Positions 31,897 through 43,400 of a stretch of 64,000 nt of DNA are shown here, one piece after another. The notes under the pieces are model-generated. The model ran no database searches. It was not told the origin of the DNA and worked only from the letters and a program-made list of their open reading frames with translations. This stretch comes from Tanypteryx hageni (Eukaryota > Arthropoda > Insecta > Odonata > Petaluridae). Location of the stretch: the NCBI GenBank assembly GCA_028673005.1, contig CM054113.1:211721504-211785503 (forward strand), given 5' to 3'. Numbering within the stretch: position 1 is the first letter of the stretch; each line of letters begins with the position of its first letter. A program made the position numbers and the translations under genes.

Positions 31897-34013
31897 TTGC
31901 ATACTAATGATGAGAAGCATAATTTACTCTTTGACATTGCAACCCCAATTGCCATGCAAGTGAGTAATAAAAAAGACGAGGCTTTTCTAGGAATGCAGAG
32001 AGAGAAAGGATGTTGCAGGTATATGGCAGGCATTGATGCAAAGCTTACGAAGGAGGAACACTGTGCTGAACAAGAACGTCGGATTGCTTTTCTTGCGGAG
32101 AAAGAATGGCAGGAAGGACCAACACTAGGTAAGTTTGTAATAACTTTTATTTCACGTCTTGATATTAAATATGGGTCTATGGGCTTCACTTATGTAATAC
32201 TCATACTCCTCTACCCCTCTCTCTTTCTAAATCAGTGACATTGGAGAGTTCAAGTGAAGGTGAGGATGAGCAACCGAAAGAGACCAAAGCGACTGTGGGT
32301 CTGAGTATATCGTGACCTAGGAAAAGAGGAATAAAGAATATCATGTCATCGGAAGTCGCAGAAGCACTGGATGACACTCAGTTGAGTTGTAAGAAAGCAG
32401 CTCAAGTTATCTCTGCAACAGCTGTGTCTCTTGGTAAGGATATAGATAAGCTTATTATAAGTCCCAGGGCTATCTATCGTTGACGAGAGAAGCTATGTCA
32501 AAAGGCTGTCACCGACATAAAACTTACTTTTAGCTTAGCCCTAGTCTACCAATGCATTGGGATGGGAAGATTCTTCCATCTTTACTGGGTCACAAGAATG
32601 TTGATCCCCTTGCTGTACTTGTGACCGGGGTAAATGGCGACCAGTATCTCAGGATGACCTACATAGCTAACGGGACAGGAGAATCTACTACTGAAACGAT
32701 GGTCACCCTCCTGAAGGAATGGAATCTCATCAATTATGTCATGACTGCCATCAATACAGGTAACAAAATATATATAAAAGACCCTTTTCCTTTCTATCTG
32801 TCGATTTCTGGCATTGACATATTAAAATTCACTTATGATTCAATATTTTCAGGATGTTTGACTGGGGCTGTCAGTCTCATTGAAAGGAAGCTAGAAAATA
32901 CTATATTTGCTGTGCAGGCACCATATTTTCGAGATAATTCTGGAGGCTGCCTTCTTCATGGCCAGACATTGCAATTTTCAAGAGGTTCCAGCAGAGTTGG
33001 TTTTCTATCAACTAGTCACAATATAACATTGGAGTGAACTGTGATGAAGTGACATCTGCACTGGGGCAGAATGCTGATGACATCCTACAGTTTGTACTGA
33101 TTCAAATCCAGGTACGGTTCATAGAAAATATTTCTTTCCGTAGAAAAAAGTTAGTAAATTCAGGAGGAATACTAAAGTCCATAGATTGCAAATGTCCAAT
33201 CTCTTCCACAGATCCGCCAACCCAGGCATGACTACCTTGAGCTTCTTGAGCCCGCAGTCATCTTCCTCAGTGGAGTTCCTCCAAAGGGAGTAAGATTCCT
33301 GCTGCCTGGCACTCACCATCGGGCAAGGTGGATGGCTCGAGCAATTTATGCCTTCAAGATATGGTTATTTTAGGTAGAGTTCCCCCTAACCACTGAGGAG
33401 GATAAAGGTTTGCATGGGTTCTGCATTTTCATTCTGTGCACCTATCTGCAGCCCTAGTACACTGCATTGAACCCAGCCTCGGCACCTTGCAATGATCAGT
33501 TTTGTGATCAGCCTTAAGAAGTTTGAGGAGATAGACAATACTGTTGCGCACTTATGCCTGGAGAAATTTAGCAAGCATTTGTGGTACCTTAGTGAAGAGG
33601 TAATAGGACTAGCTATCTTTGATTCTGATCTCTGTTAATGAGAAGTGAAAACTTGTGGAAGCCCTATGCACCAGAGAAGGTTCACTGGGGCCCAACAAGC
33701 ATCGCAATGTTAATCTTCAAGTCGCGACCTTGACACTCCCAGATTTGGTAACCACAAGAACTGAGAACTTTTTCAAGATGCTTGATATCTCTACTGAGTT
33801 TCTGGATTTCAGCCCCGGAACATGGGAGCAGAGGGAAGACTATGAGAAGGGCATGAATGTGGTGCATAACCTAAGGGTGATGAATGACTATGCTGAAAGA
33901 GGTATTGCCCATATTAAGCATTTTAATAAATCAGTGACCTACAAGGAAGATCAGCTTCAAAATCTGCTGCTGTCTAACTGCAGTCACCACCGCAGCATCC
34001 CAAACACCAAATA
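31897..34013 (+). pseudogene. decayed multi-exon gene of an arthropod repeat-protein family (transposon-derived)
   Basis: Consecutive blocks resemble a high-copy protein family common in arthropod genomes: an N-terminal block (LLFDIATPIAMQVSNKKDEA, FLGMQREKG), a central block (DGKILPSLLGHKNVDPLAVL, then GTGESTTETMVTLLKEWNLI), a block with LLPGTHHRARWMARAIYAFK near 33300, and a C-terminal block (MLDISTEFLDFSPGTWEQRE, MNDYAERGIAHIKHFNKSV). Splice-like borders occur (GTAAGT after 32129, ATTTTCAG before 32853, CAG before 33210). Stops in the coding sense (TGA at about 32313 and 32483) and frame changes, with many more in 33370-33650, show it is dead. I cannot name the family with certainty. Confidence 0.62.
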
Positions 34014-34981
34014 ATCTACTCTTGTTAATGAGACGTACTGTCTCATTCACATTACTCGCTCATAATTCACAAGATACTTAAGATATAACAGAAATTATAC
34101 GACCCATTTGTATAACACTGGTGCTGACTCAAGACAATCGAATACAAGACAATGGTAACGTGAAAAGGAAAATGCTTACAAATATATTGGAAAAAGAATA
34201 ATACACAATAGAAATATATAATAGAGATACTGAATAGAAATTGTTCACTTTGGAGGGATAATAAATGATACAAAAAGTGCAGTTTGATGCAGAGAGGAAT
34301 CTTGCCGGCTGGTCTCTGCCTGTTCTTGCCGTTGTTGCTTCTATGCCGGTCTCTGCTCAAGCCTCTGCTTCCACTCGTGGCCATCTCCATTCTCTGTCTG
34401 TCGTCGACTCTCAGTGGTCATGCTCTCAGTGTTGCCAGATTCAATCACCCCTGGTTCTTTTCTTTCTTGAGATGAGGGCATACCTCTTGCAGAAATTTAT
34501 TGGCTAATTAGAGCGATTCCAGCATTCCCTTCTGGGCTAATGTCCGAGGCCTATATAAGGCATAACACAGGAACAAATGCACGAAATGCTGTCGTTTGCA
34601 TGAAATGCTGTCATTCCAGCAAAATGTAGGAGGGCAAAATGCTGCATTAAGAAACATACAAAAGTAAATTGAACTAGTTCATGAATATGATTGCATTATT
34701 TGTTTTGTTCTTCAAATACGTGTGCTATTGTAATATTAATAAATCAAAAATTATTTTTTTTGAGCCCTATGGTTAATTACAATAAAAAATGACAAGAGAA
34801 AACTTATAACCATAAAAATTAAAAAAGAAGTACACAAATAAACACCGGTTTAGGGGAAATTACTCCACGGCAGGGACCGAACACACATAATCTCATACAC
34901 TCTGGGTTTAGGGGAAATACTCCATGCAAGGGACCCTTGTTTACATGCGTGCAATCAAATAAACCAAATTGTACTTCTTTT
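34014..34981. other. no recognised feature
   Basis: Intergenic DNA between the decayed repeat gene and the hAT MITE. Two overlapping plus-strand frames at 34265-34507 are rich in Ser, Leu and Val, but have no recognisable domain. Confidence 0.35.
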
Positions 34982-35518
34982 CAGGGCTGTGGAGTCGGAA
35001 GCAATTTTGGTGCTCCTGGAGTTGGAGTAGGAGTCGGTGAAAATGTAACGACTCCGACTCCACTACTCCGGTTCTACACAAACTGAACACCTCGCCAGCC
35101 ACCAAGTCCTGCTAGGCTACATTACTAACTTCCAGCCACTTCAGGCTTCCCTATTACAAGGGGCACGATAATATATATAGGACTTCTGATGTTGTAAGAC
35201 AAGCTATGCCTTTCTTTTATAGCTATTTTGGAATTGTCTAGTCTTAAGTATATAAGTATTGTGTTATTTTCATTAACTGTTTGTAATTTCATTAAAAAAT
35301 AAGGAAAAAATAGACACTACTGTAGTTTCAATTCAAACATTAAAAAATACCCGATGACATTATGATGAATTGTCCTCATTGTTATGTACTATTGCATCCT
35401 AGATACAATTAATATTCCTCATATATTAAGGCTGGAGTCGGGGTCAGAGCCGGAGTCAGAAACACAAAAAATTAAGGAGTTGGAGTCGAAGATTTTGGGT
35501 ACCGACTCCACAGTCCTG
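34982..35518. mobile_element. 537-bp hAT-type MITE with exact 8-bp TSD
   Basis: Ends CAGGGCTGTGGAGTCGG (left) and CAGGACTGTGGAGTCGG (right, reverse complement) are inverted repeats flanked by the identical duplication CTTCTTTT (34974-34981 and 35519-35526). The subterminal regions repeat GGAGTCGG and its complement several times in both orientations. No coding capacity. Confidence 0.92.
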
Positions 35519-35539
35519 CTTCTTTTTCAAAAAGAATGT

Positions 35540-37000
35540 CTATATACATATTTCAGAATCAAAGATTCCATCCTCAGTACGCCAATCATAAAGATGACAA
35601 AATGTGGGAAGAGGAGAGTATATATACACCCTGGACAGTAGGGAGTGGAACAAAAGTAGCAGAAGAAATAGTTGCATTGTCATAATGGAGGAATTCGGAA
35701 GTTTGTCAGAATGACCATTGCAAGAAAGGGAAAGCAATGTAATGTCTATTATAGGATCCGTGTCTTGATGGAGTGTAACGTCTTTGTTTTTGAAAATGAC
35801 TAAACTTTCAACCACAACTAAAAGGTAGTTACTGGAAATGAGTTTAAGTAATTTAAGGTTATCTAAGGAAGTGGAGTGATGTGTGTGACGAATGTGGGTT
35901 GCTGCACAAGATTTTTCAAAATTTCCATTTTTAAAGTACGAAATATGTTCTTTGAATCTGGTAACTATTTCTATTTTTCTGACCAATGTAAATCTCATCC
36001 CACTTATCGCAGTTAATTTGATAAATACTGGATTTTTCATAAAGTGGGATCTGATCTTTAGGGTTTCCAAGCAATTGACGGATATGGTTTTTGCACGTCA
36101 ATGAAATATTTAAACCAGAATCTTTGAAAATATTTCTTAGGACCCGTGTGTATAGTGGAAAGAAAGGTAGCTTTACATATTTTTATTTTTTTGAGGTGGC
36201 TAAGGTTTGTAGGGTTGTTGAATTTTGAACATTTAATTTGCCTGTGTTTTTTAACTAAAAAATTCTATCAGGAATTCCGATTTGTGTAGTGGTACACTGA
36301 GCAATCTTACATGAGGGAATTGTATGCTGCTATTTTTTGGCAATAGCAGTGTTGTGAGTCAACCGGTATGTATCTGTTCATAAGTGTGGGTTTCTGGAAT
36401 ATATTGTACTTTAAATGGTTATTTTTCTTGGTAAGGAGAAGGTCTAAAAAATGCAAGAAGTTAATGTATTCTATTTCCAAAGAGAATTTAATTGATGCGC
36501 ATTGTGAATTGAGATCATATTGTAAACATTCGTGTTGAAAACAGCAAAAACATCATCTACGTACCTGAGCCACGCGTTGGGAAAATATTGGAAACTAATT
36601 TTGCAATTTTGTGCAAAGAAATTCATGAATAAATTGGCCAAAAAAGGAGAAAGTTGGTTCCCCATAGCTGTCCCATCATGTTGTTTGTAAAAATTATTAT
36701 GGAAAAGGAAAAAATTTTGTTTCATGCAAAGTTTAGAAAGTTGAATGTATTCAGCGGAAATTTCGGGTGGAAGACCAATATTAGCCAGCCACTCTTCGAG
36801 AAAACTAAGTGTAGTATTTATTGGGATGCTAGAAAAGAGAGGCATGACATCAAAAGAAACTAATGCTAAAGAATCGTTAAGAATTAAATTTTTTGTTAAC
36901 CGTAGTTTAGCATATATTTTAATGTCACTAGATGATATATAGTAATTTTTTTGGGACATATGGCTTAGTATTATTTGTGACATCAGACTCTAAAATTGGA
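35540..37000 (-). pseudogene. Penelope-like element reverse transcriptase and GIY-YIG part, broken
   Basis: The minus-strand frame 36983-36471 encodes SLALVSFDVMPLFSSIPINT (RT motif A with catalytic Asp), FYKQHDGTAMGNQLSPFLAN (motif B) and WLRYVDDVFAVF (motif C, YVDD), an arrangement diagnostic of Penelope-like elements. Downstream, in shifted frames, are the thumb-type EIEYINFL and LLLTKKNNHLKYNIF segments. Around 35900-36070 lies TRFKEHISYF, the R-x-x-E-H part of the GIY-YIG endonuclease, with a degraded 'Y-x-I-x-C-x-x-W' upstream. Stops and shifts separate the parts. Confidence 0.85.
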
Positions 37001-37861
37001 TTGATTTTAATCAAATTCCTTAGAGCCAGTTTTGAGCAAGTCAAATTTTTCTAAAAACCGCCAAGAATAAACTACTCTTTATTTTTATGCAATATTATTT
37101 TACCAAAAAAGGGTCTGCAAAAGATGGTATATTCCATAAATACAAGATATCATTCGATTTTATGTGTTTGGGTCCTAGAACCACGAACAGACAGGCAGAT
37201 GGCATGTCAAAAATCTCTTTTATGGACTCAGGGACACCTTAAACGTGTATTTCCATCAAAACCTCAAAGTCAAATTTTTTCACGATTACAATATTATATA
37301 TTAAGTATATGAGAAAGTAAAAATTAAGAAGGCAGAAGTTTGAAATCTCTTGTAAATATTAAAGAGGTATTTTGTTTATTGAAATTCATGGTAAGAAATT
37401 CCAGGCCATTGCAGGGACATCTGCTGACCGAGGTAAAAAGACAAAATGCCGACCCAGTTCATGACACTGCTATAATACTGCCCCTAGAGAAGTGGTGCCT
37501 AAGGCAGGTGCCTCTCCAACTCACCACACGCAACATCCCTAAAGGAATCATATGCACAAAAACTTTTGTCAAATAATATTAAGAAATCCAAATTATTGCA
37601 GATGCTATAATAAATATAAAGATAATTACAACCAAAACAAATTAATAAAAGGAGATAACTAGATCTGTCTTTTATGTAAACTTGAAAAAGCATTTGCAAT
37701 TTTTGTTTTATTGAATAGGTTAATGCAGTTTTTTCACACCATTATGGGATATGGCAGTGTTCGTACCTTGGAGATCTGCAAAATCCATCTATTCCTAGTA
37801 GGTTGACCTAATTAAGTGATGGTACCACATTAAAAATGCCAGACTTTCTTATAATCTAGCA

Positions 37862-38046
37862 CAGGGGTCCCCAAACTATGGCCCGCATATTGATTTGATC
37901 CAACCCGCCTTATCAGCAAGAGTATTCATTAGATATCATTCATGATTTCTAAATGACATTTTCCGAGTACTTGGGTGAAATCTACTTTTAATATAAGCGA
38001 ATTACATATTACAGAAATATTTCAGTAAAAAGTTTGGTGACCTCTG
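37862..38046. mobile_element. 185-bp hAT-type MITE
   Basis: Ends CAGGGGTCCCCAAACTAT and (reverse complement) CAGAGGTCACCAAACTTT, flanked by ATCTAGCA and ATCTGCCT, an imperfect 8-bp duplication. The CAGGGGTCCCCAAACT terminus is a widespread hAT type. Confidence 0.78.
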
Positions 38047-38671
38047 ATCTGCCTGCATGCATAGAATTTAACCTCAACACTTTCCTTTGTGTCTAACCGG
38101 TCATCTCATAATTGGGAGGTAATAAGGTTTTCATGGCATAATAAAGGAGTGATTTATAACTTTATAATTGGAACTATATGTAAATAACATTCCATGCAGT
38201 TCATTTATTTTCATATCTACTACACTGCAACACTTAATATTATGAAAAAAGGAAAGGATGTAACTTTGGGGTTAGTATCTCTCGTAATCTGGCATATTCC
38301 ATAATTCACTCCAGTCAGACCCTAAGGCTGCCAGGCTAGAGAGATTTTACTGTATTATATTAGCCAAAACAAAAGAAATTTTTCACTTGTTTTTGTAAAT
38401 TGCATAAAGAAAAATTAACACGATGCCAGAGGTTAAAGCTTAAATGAAAACATATTTGATGGTTCAAGAAAATAAAAGAGATTTTAGATTTCACAATAGC
38501 TTTTTAAAGCAGCATTCTTGAAAATTAAACATCCATGAAGATTAAGTTGTTGATAAAATCTTTAATACCAGGACAATGTCAACAACAGAAATAAAAATTT
38601 GTCAAACAAAACTTAAAAAACTTACAACAAGTTTCAATACACCTCTCAAACCGCAAGAGCATTAAAGTAAG

Positions 38672-38677
38672 TTTATT
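38672..38677 (-). terminator. candidate SRPRA polyadenylation signal
   Basis: AATAAA on the minus strand, about 245 nt downstream of the SRPRA stop codon. In AT-rich DNA such hexamers are frequent, so this is only a candidate. Confidence 0.3.
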
Positions 38678-38921
38678 GATCATGAGAATATACACACCAT
38701 AATTTTCAAAACATGATTTAAATCATATTTAGAACATCATACTGGAAATAACCGACTGATAAATAATGGCTGGAAAAGTGTCACGTAAAACAGATTCTAT
38801 AAAAAACTAGAAGCACAATGCTATGTGCAAAATGCTGGTTATTCCCAGAATATTTTACAAACGAATAATACATGGTATTCTAAGTACAAAATTAGAATAA
38901 CTTCATCAACAACATTGCTGC

Positions 38922-39047
38922 TTACTTCATTAAAGCATGGACAACAGCTTTAGCATTTAGCGATTTGAGATCAGTGTATGTTTGCCCAGTGCCAACAAAT
39001 ACAATGGGCTGCCCAGTAATGTAGGTCATAGAGATGGCAGCTCCAAC
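38922..39047 (-). CDS. SRPRA: SRP receptor alpha, last exon (G5 motif, stop)
   Basis: Acceptor AACTTTTTCTAG at 39048-39049; stop TAA at 38922-38924. 41 codons read [20 protein letters not shown], then [21 protein letters not shown], almost residue for residue the known C-terminus of eukaryotic SRP receptor alpha. F-V-G-T-G-Q is the G5 element and the C-terminal helix closes the NG domain. Phase 0 joins correctly to the exon at 52090-52266, across a 13-kb intron. Confidence 0.97.
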   Translation of the reverse strand, partial: VGAAISMTYITGQPIVFVGTGQTYTDLKSLNAKAVVHALMK

Positions 39048-39709
39048 CTAGAAAAAGTTTAATTCCATGTTTAATAAGCATCATTAAATATCTTACATTT
39101 AAACAAAGGCATTTTCTGATTTACTTAACATGCTGAGTCATAATAAATGCACGAAGAAAATAAAACAACTTAGTAAAAAATTTTCACTAAATAGAAAACA
39201 TGCAAGTCACATTACCATGACCACCTATTACTGTATTTTACAGCATATTTCAACAGGGAATATTTAGGGAAACGACTTTTTAGTGTATTTAAGCATTTAA
39301 TATTTACTCCTACTAATATGGAACACGATACAGTAAGTCTGTATAGATGGAATAAATCTTCAGTGATAATTCTGATAGGTAAACTTAGTAGCACAAAATG
39401 GCAACTGAATACAAATCTTCGCTGCCTGCCGATATAAATATGGCAGGTATGACATTAATACATAGTAACACTTGTAAGAGTTCAGAAACGGGAATACTGC
39501 ATCTAAGTCAAACATATTTCCACCATCTGGTGGTAAAGTTTCAAAGTGAAATTATAAACACAAAAATGGAAATGGCACAAATAGAAGATTCTTCCGAGGA
39601 TGAGTTTCTTATTCTAAAGGTATATTTTAGCTGGTATAATTACAATTCTTTTTCTTTTCTTTTTATTTATTTTTTAAAATATATTTTTATTTAAAATTAC
39701 CGTATATAC

Positions 39710-40466
39710 TCATGTATAGTTTGAGTTTTTAAGACCAAATTTTTGTGCAAAAAATTGGGGGTCGAACTATACACGAGTAACACTTTTGAGGGTTTAAAAT
39801 GTCAGATCTAAAAAATTATATTTAAAAAAATATCATAATAAAAATCAAGATATTTTTTGGTCACCCACCTCGCTGACTTAACTTCTATGATATAGCTCCA
39901 AAACTTCCTATTTACCTTTAATTTTATCGAGTTTCATTAGAACTATGTTGTGTTTTTCATTTTTTTCTTTTTCGAAGACTTATATACCTGTCCTGTATTA
40001 TCTCAAAATTCTGATTTGATTGCGACCCAGTAGTATTTTTCATTATTTTTTTATACGTTCTGTGGCAGGTTATAGTGCATTTTAACCAAAATTTGTATTG
40101 TAACCATTATACTGACCTTTTGTCGTCATAATGTTGTTATGTGAATACTAAAGCCTGTCTCATATTCACAGATTGTTTTCTTGAATTCTATGCATATCTT
40201 TCTTGCGTCTTATAACAACAGTTTATTATTAGTATAGTATTATTATGATACTAAAAGCTGTTGAAAACCAAGATTGTTTTATATACCTCGATTGTGAGCT
40301 TTGAGATATTGAAACGAAAAATGTCGATCATGATGGAAATCTAGGGTAAAAAAGTAGAAAGCTAGGGTCGAATTATACATGAGATATATGAAAAAATCTA
40401 ATTTTTTCGCAGAGAAATCGGATGTTAAACTATACACGGAGTCGAACTATACACGAGTACATGCGG
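39710..40466. mobile_element. 757-bp pogo-like MITE with TA ends
   Basis: Ends CCGTATATACTCATGTATAG (left) and CCGCATGTACTCGTGTATAG (right, reverse complement), each flanked by TA (39708-39709, 40467-40468). Subterminal GTCGAACTATACACGAG occurs at both sides. A related single end lies at about 49577. No transposase. Confidence 0.8.
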
Positions 40467-41235
40467 TATATAAAAAACTTCCATTCCATTAAAAATAATG
40501 TCTTGATTAACACATTTATCCCCCCCAATTCCTACCCCTTGAAATCTCCTTGGATTCCATGTCGCAATTAAATACTCCACAAAAACAACACCATAGTCAC
40601 CAAAAATACGTTTTACCACGTTTTGGATGATCCCATTGGAGGATTCAGTACCCTACAGGAGACCTACAACTTCAAATATTGGACCCAGGGCAATATTTTG
40701 AGCAATTTTTATGAAAAAACAAGTGCGTCTTATATGCCATAAAATACAGTACCTGATAATTCTACAGTGCAGTGAAACCATGGTTGTGCGAATCAGTTAT
40801 TCTATTTGGTGAAATTATTTTACAAAGATGTTTTATTTTCTTTGTAAAATATATATCACAAGGTTGGGTATCTACTAATCAGTTTCATGCAGTGTCACAT
40901 TTGACTCTCATGGTCTTAGTCTCATGGATCTGTGAGGGTCATATAAAAATTACTGAATCACTTTATATTTAAACCCAACATGGGACTTTTTTATTTAGGC
41001 ATTACATTGAATGTGGGTGCAAAAATACCACTTGTAAAATTATTTCCCTTTACATTCTTAAGGGTTATAGTTTACGGTGACCATACATTCCATTTTTAAC
41101 GGGATCATCCCGTTTTCTAGTTAAGTGTTCCATTGTCCCGATAAAGTTAAAACGGGATGCCAATTGTCCCATTTTTCCAAGAGTGCCATTTAATATACCA
41201 AGTTACATGAAAAATTAATCCCACACATATCATGA

Positions 41236-41969
41236 AAGTTATAGACGAAGACGAGCTTTTCGATGAATATGACCATGTAACGAATATCAGTAAAAGCAAA
41301 ATTTCCAAATGGAACACGACTTAAACTGAAGCTGTCGAATGATGGTTTGTGCAAGGTGAAAGAATTTTGTTAAATACATTCAAATGATTTTGGAATTTGC
41401 TTTAGCTATTCCCAGCACAAGTTCAGCTATAGAAAGTGTTTTCTATCACAAATGCTCTGTGGACAGACGAAAAGAACCGTTTCCTCATTGGAAAGATCAA
41501 AGCAGTGATAGTGACAAAAGCTCATTTCTGGGAACTTTTGTGCAATGACTTTTACAATTTGCTTTCAAACAATCCCAAATTCAGTGGCATAGCGAGGGGG
41601 GAGCAGAGGGGGGCAGTTGCCCCCAGGCGCAGGGCTGAAGAGGCACAAACTCATGTATCAAAAATTAACATATCTGTTTATAAACAATAATAATATTATA
41701 ATATATGCTGAATTAAAATGCTAGTATGGTATGCTTGGGGTTCCATCACATTCCCCACATTACATTTGTTTGGAAAACTACAGGGAGCAAAGGGAGGGGG
41801 CACATCTCGGTGACTTGCCCCCGGGCAAAGAAGAACCTAGCTATGGCACTGCTCAAATTACCGCAAGAAATATCTTCATCCACAAAGTATAAAACATCTG
41901 CACAAGAGGATGAATTATCAATTCTCATACCAGCTTCAGAACCAATCCCTCCAACACCAGCTGCAAATT
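41236..41969 (+). pseudogene. hAT transposase C-terminal dimerisation region
   Basis: The plus-strand frames show VFSITNALWTDEKNRFLIGK and FYNLLSNNPKF, the hAT family C-terminal dimerisation motif (usually 'A-x-x-E-R-x-F-S-x-x-[NG]-x-x-x-[ST]-x-x-R-x-x-L'). An upstream stretch, interrupted by stops, corresponds to the preceding helices. The reading resumes after the nested MITE (41852 onwards, LPQEISSSTKYKTS...IPPTPAAN and a stop), showing that the MITE split this already coding sequence. Confidence 0.75.
41582..41851. mobile_element. 270-bp MITE nested in hAT transposase, 8-bp TSD
   Basis: Ends CAGTGGCATAGCGAGG and (reverse complement) CAGTGCCATAGCTAGG, flanked by CCCAAATT (41574-41581) and CTCAAATT (41852-41859). 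Inner GTTGCCCCC/GGGGGCAA inverted pair. Non-coding. Confidence 0.88.
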
Positions 41970-42559
41970 AATTGCAAATAAAACATAATAAATATTAAAA
42001 AAGCAAATTAATTTGTTGTTCATTCACCTATATTTAAGGATTGTTAAGCTAAATTTCTATTTAGCCCCAGTTGTGATTATGCTTTTGAATGACTTGTTTC
42101 ATTGAATTAAAATTTAGGTGTCGGCTGTTTTTTAATTTTTAAAATCTGATCACCCTATTGTATAACAAAGCATGTAATGATAAAAATATTACATCAATGG
42201 ATCGGAAAAGTGAAAATTTTTTCAAAAATTTCATATTGTATTTTATTTCTTTAGAAGTCTAGAAAAACTCGCTGAACTGAAGAAATTATATCAAGCCTGG
42301 ATACAGATCTCTAGATCCAGAGTCTCCAGGTCAAAATGACACTGTTGGCAACCGTACTTGCAGTCGTGGTTGGTAATAATTAAATGTATGGAATTTGGCC
42401 AAGTAAATTTAATTCTTTTAACTCCACACATCATTACCTAAATATTTTTTTAATGTGTCGATGTTTTTCCTGCCTACAGAATAGTTCCAATTCTTTCAAA
42501 TGATGTATTGATAGAGATAAGCCAAACTTCTGTTTTTAAAAATCCTGCTAAAATTTGTC

Positions 42560-43400
42560 CCGTTTTAGTTATAAATTTTGAGAAATGTCCAACTGCCAAA
42601 CAAATTAAAATATCAAAATTTGTATAATCCCTATTTCGTTTTTTTACGAATTCTACTTATAAAAAAAATTCAACTCCGTAGCACATGTGGAAATACATAA
42701 ACCTTGAAAATTTGTTTAAACAATTGCGACTTTTTACCGTCCACATTGTTGCACTTTTTCAAGATTTTCGTTTTTTCTAGCCGGTTTTGCACAAAATCCT
42801 ACCTAACAAAAAAATTTCAAATCTCCAGCTCTTCTGGAAGTGCCTAAACATTAGTATCCTCCTATATGTATGTTATATCCTCCTCCTCCTCTGTAAGAAA
42901 CGTCTATATATAATGACTAGTAGAAGGTGCTTGCATACTGCAAGCATTTCATCTCACCTTGAAAAATCATTCATTTTTCAGACAGATATTTCATCATGAG
43001 AAATATTTCTTTAATTCTTAAGATTTCTCCTGTGGACAGGTTTTCGTTTTTCCATTATGGAACAATAATGGAGTAAAACTATCACTAATTTTTGAAATTT
43101 TAGGAATATTATAATTTTCCAACATTGAGTTAATAATGCCACACATTTCTGCCAAATTTTAAATTTATAGTACAATTAGAAGTGAATAACATTTATCTAA
43201 TTGTTTAAATTTAAATAATTTTTAACAGCCAAAATAACGATTTTATGGATAAATTGAAATGTTTATTCGTTTACATAGTCTAACCTCTAAATAATTTAAA
43301 ATTTTCAGCTCCCTAACTTGCGGCATAGTGTCTAAGCATCTACCAATTTGTTTAAACTTTAAGAATTCTTAACTACCAAATAAATAAAAATATCAAAATT
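42560..43400. repeat. foldback repeat family, copy A
   Basis: Shares blocks with 47047-48060 and 49738-50452: GCCAAACAAATTAAAATATC, GTAGCACAT...ATAAACCTTG, CTCTTCTGGAAGTGCCTAAAC, TGCAAGCATTTCATCTCACC and TTTAAAATTTTCAGCTCCCTA. Compared with the other copies, the two long arms here are both in view but more degenerate. Confidence 0.7.

Larger units (their letters stand above)
41073..42157. mobile_element. decayed hAT element
   Basis: Candidate ends TACGGTGACCATAC and (reverse complement) TAGGGTGATCAGAT enclose a transposase C-terminal remnant. The flanking 8-mers TTATAGTT and TTGTATAA match only partly, so borders are uncertain. A 270-bp MITE is nested within. Confidence 0.6.

Noticed and set aside
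31897..32238. 113-codon ORF as an intact gene
   Set aside because: It continues past a splice-donor-like GTAAGT, and the downstream blocks of the same family contain stops and frame changes, so the locus is a pseudogene.
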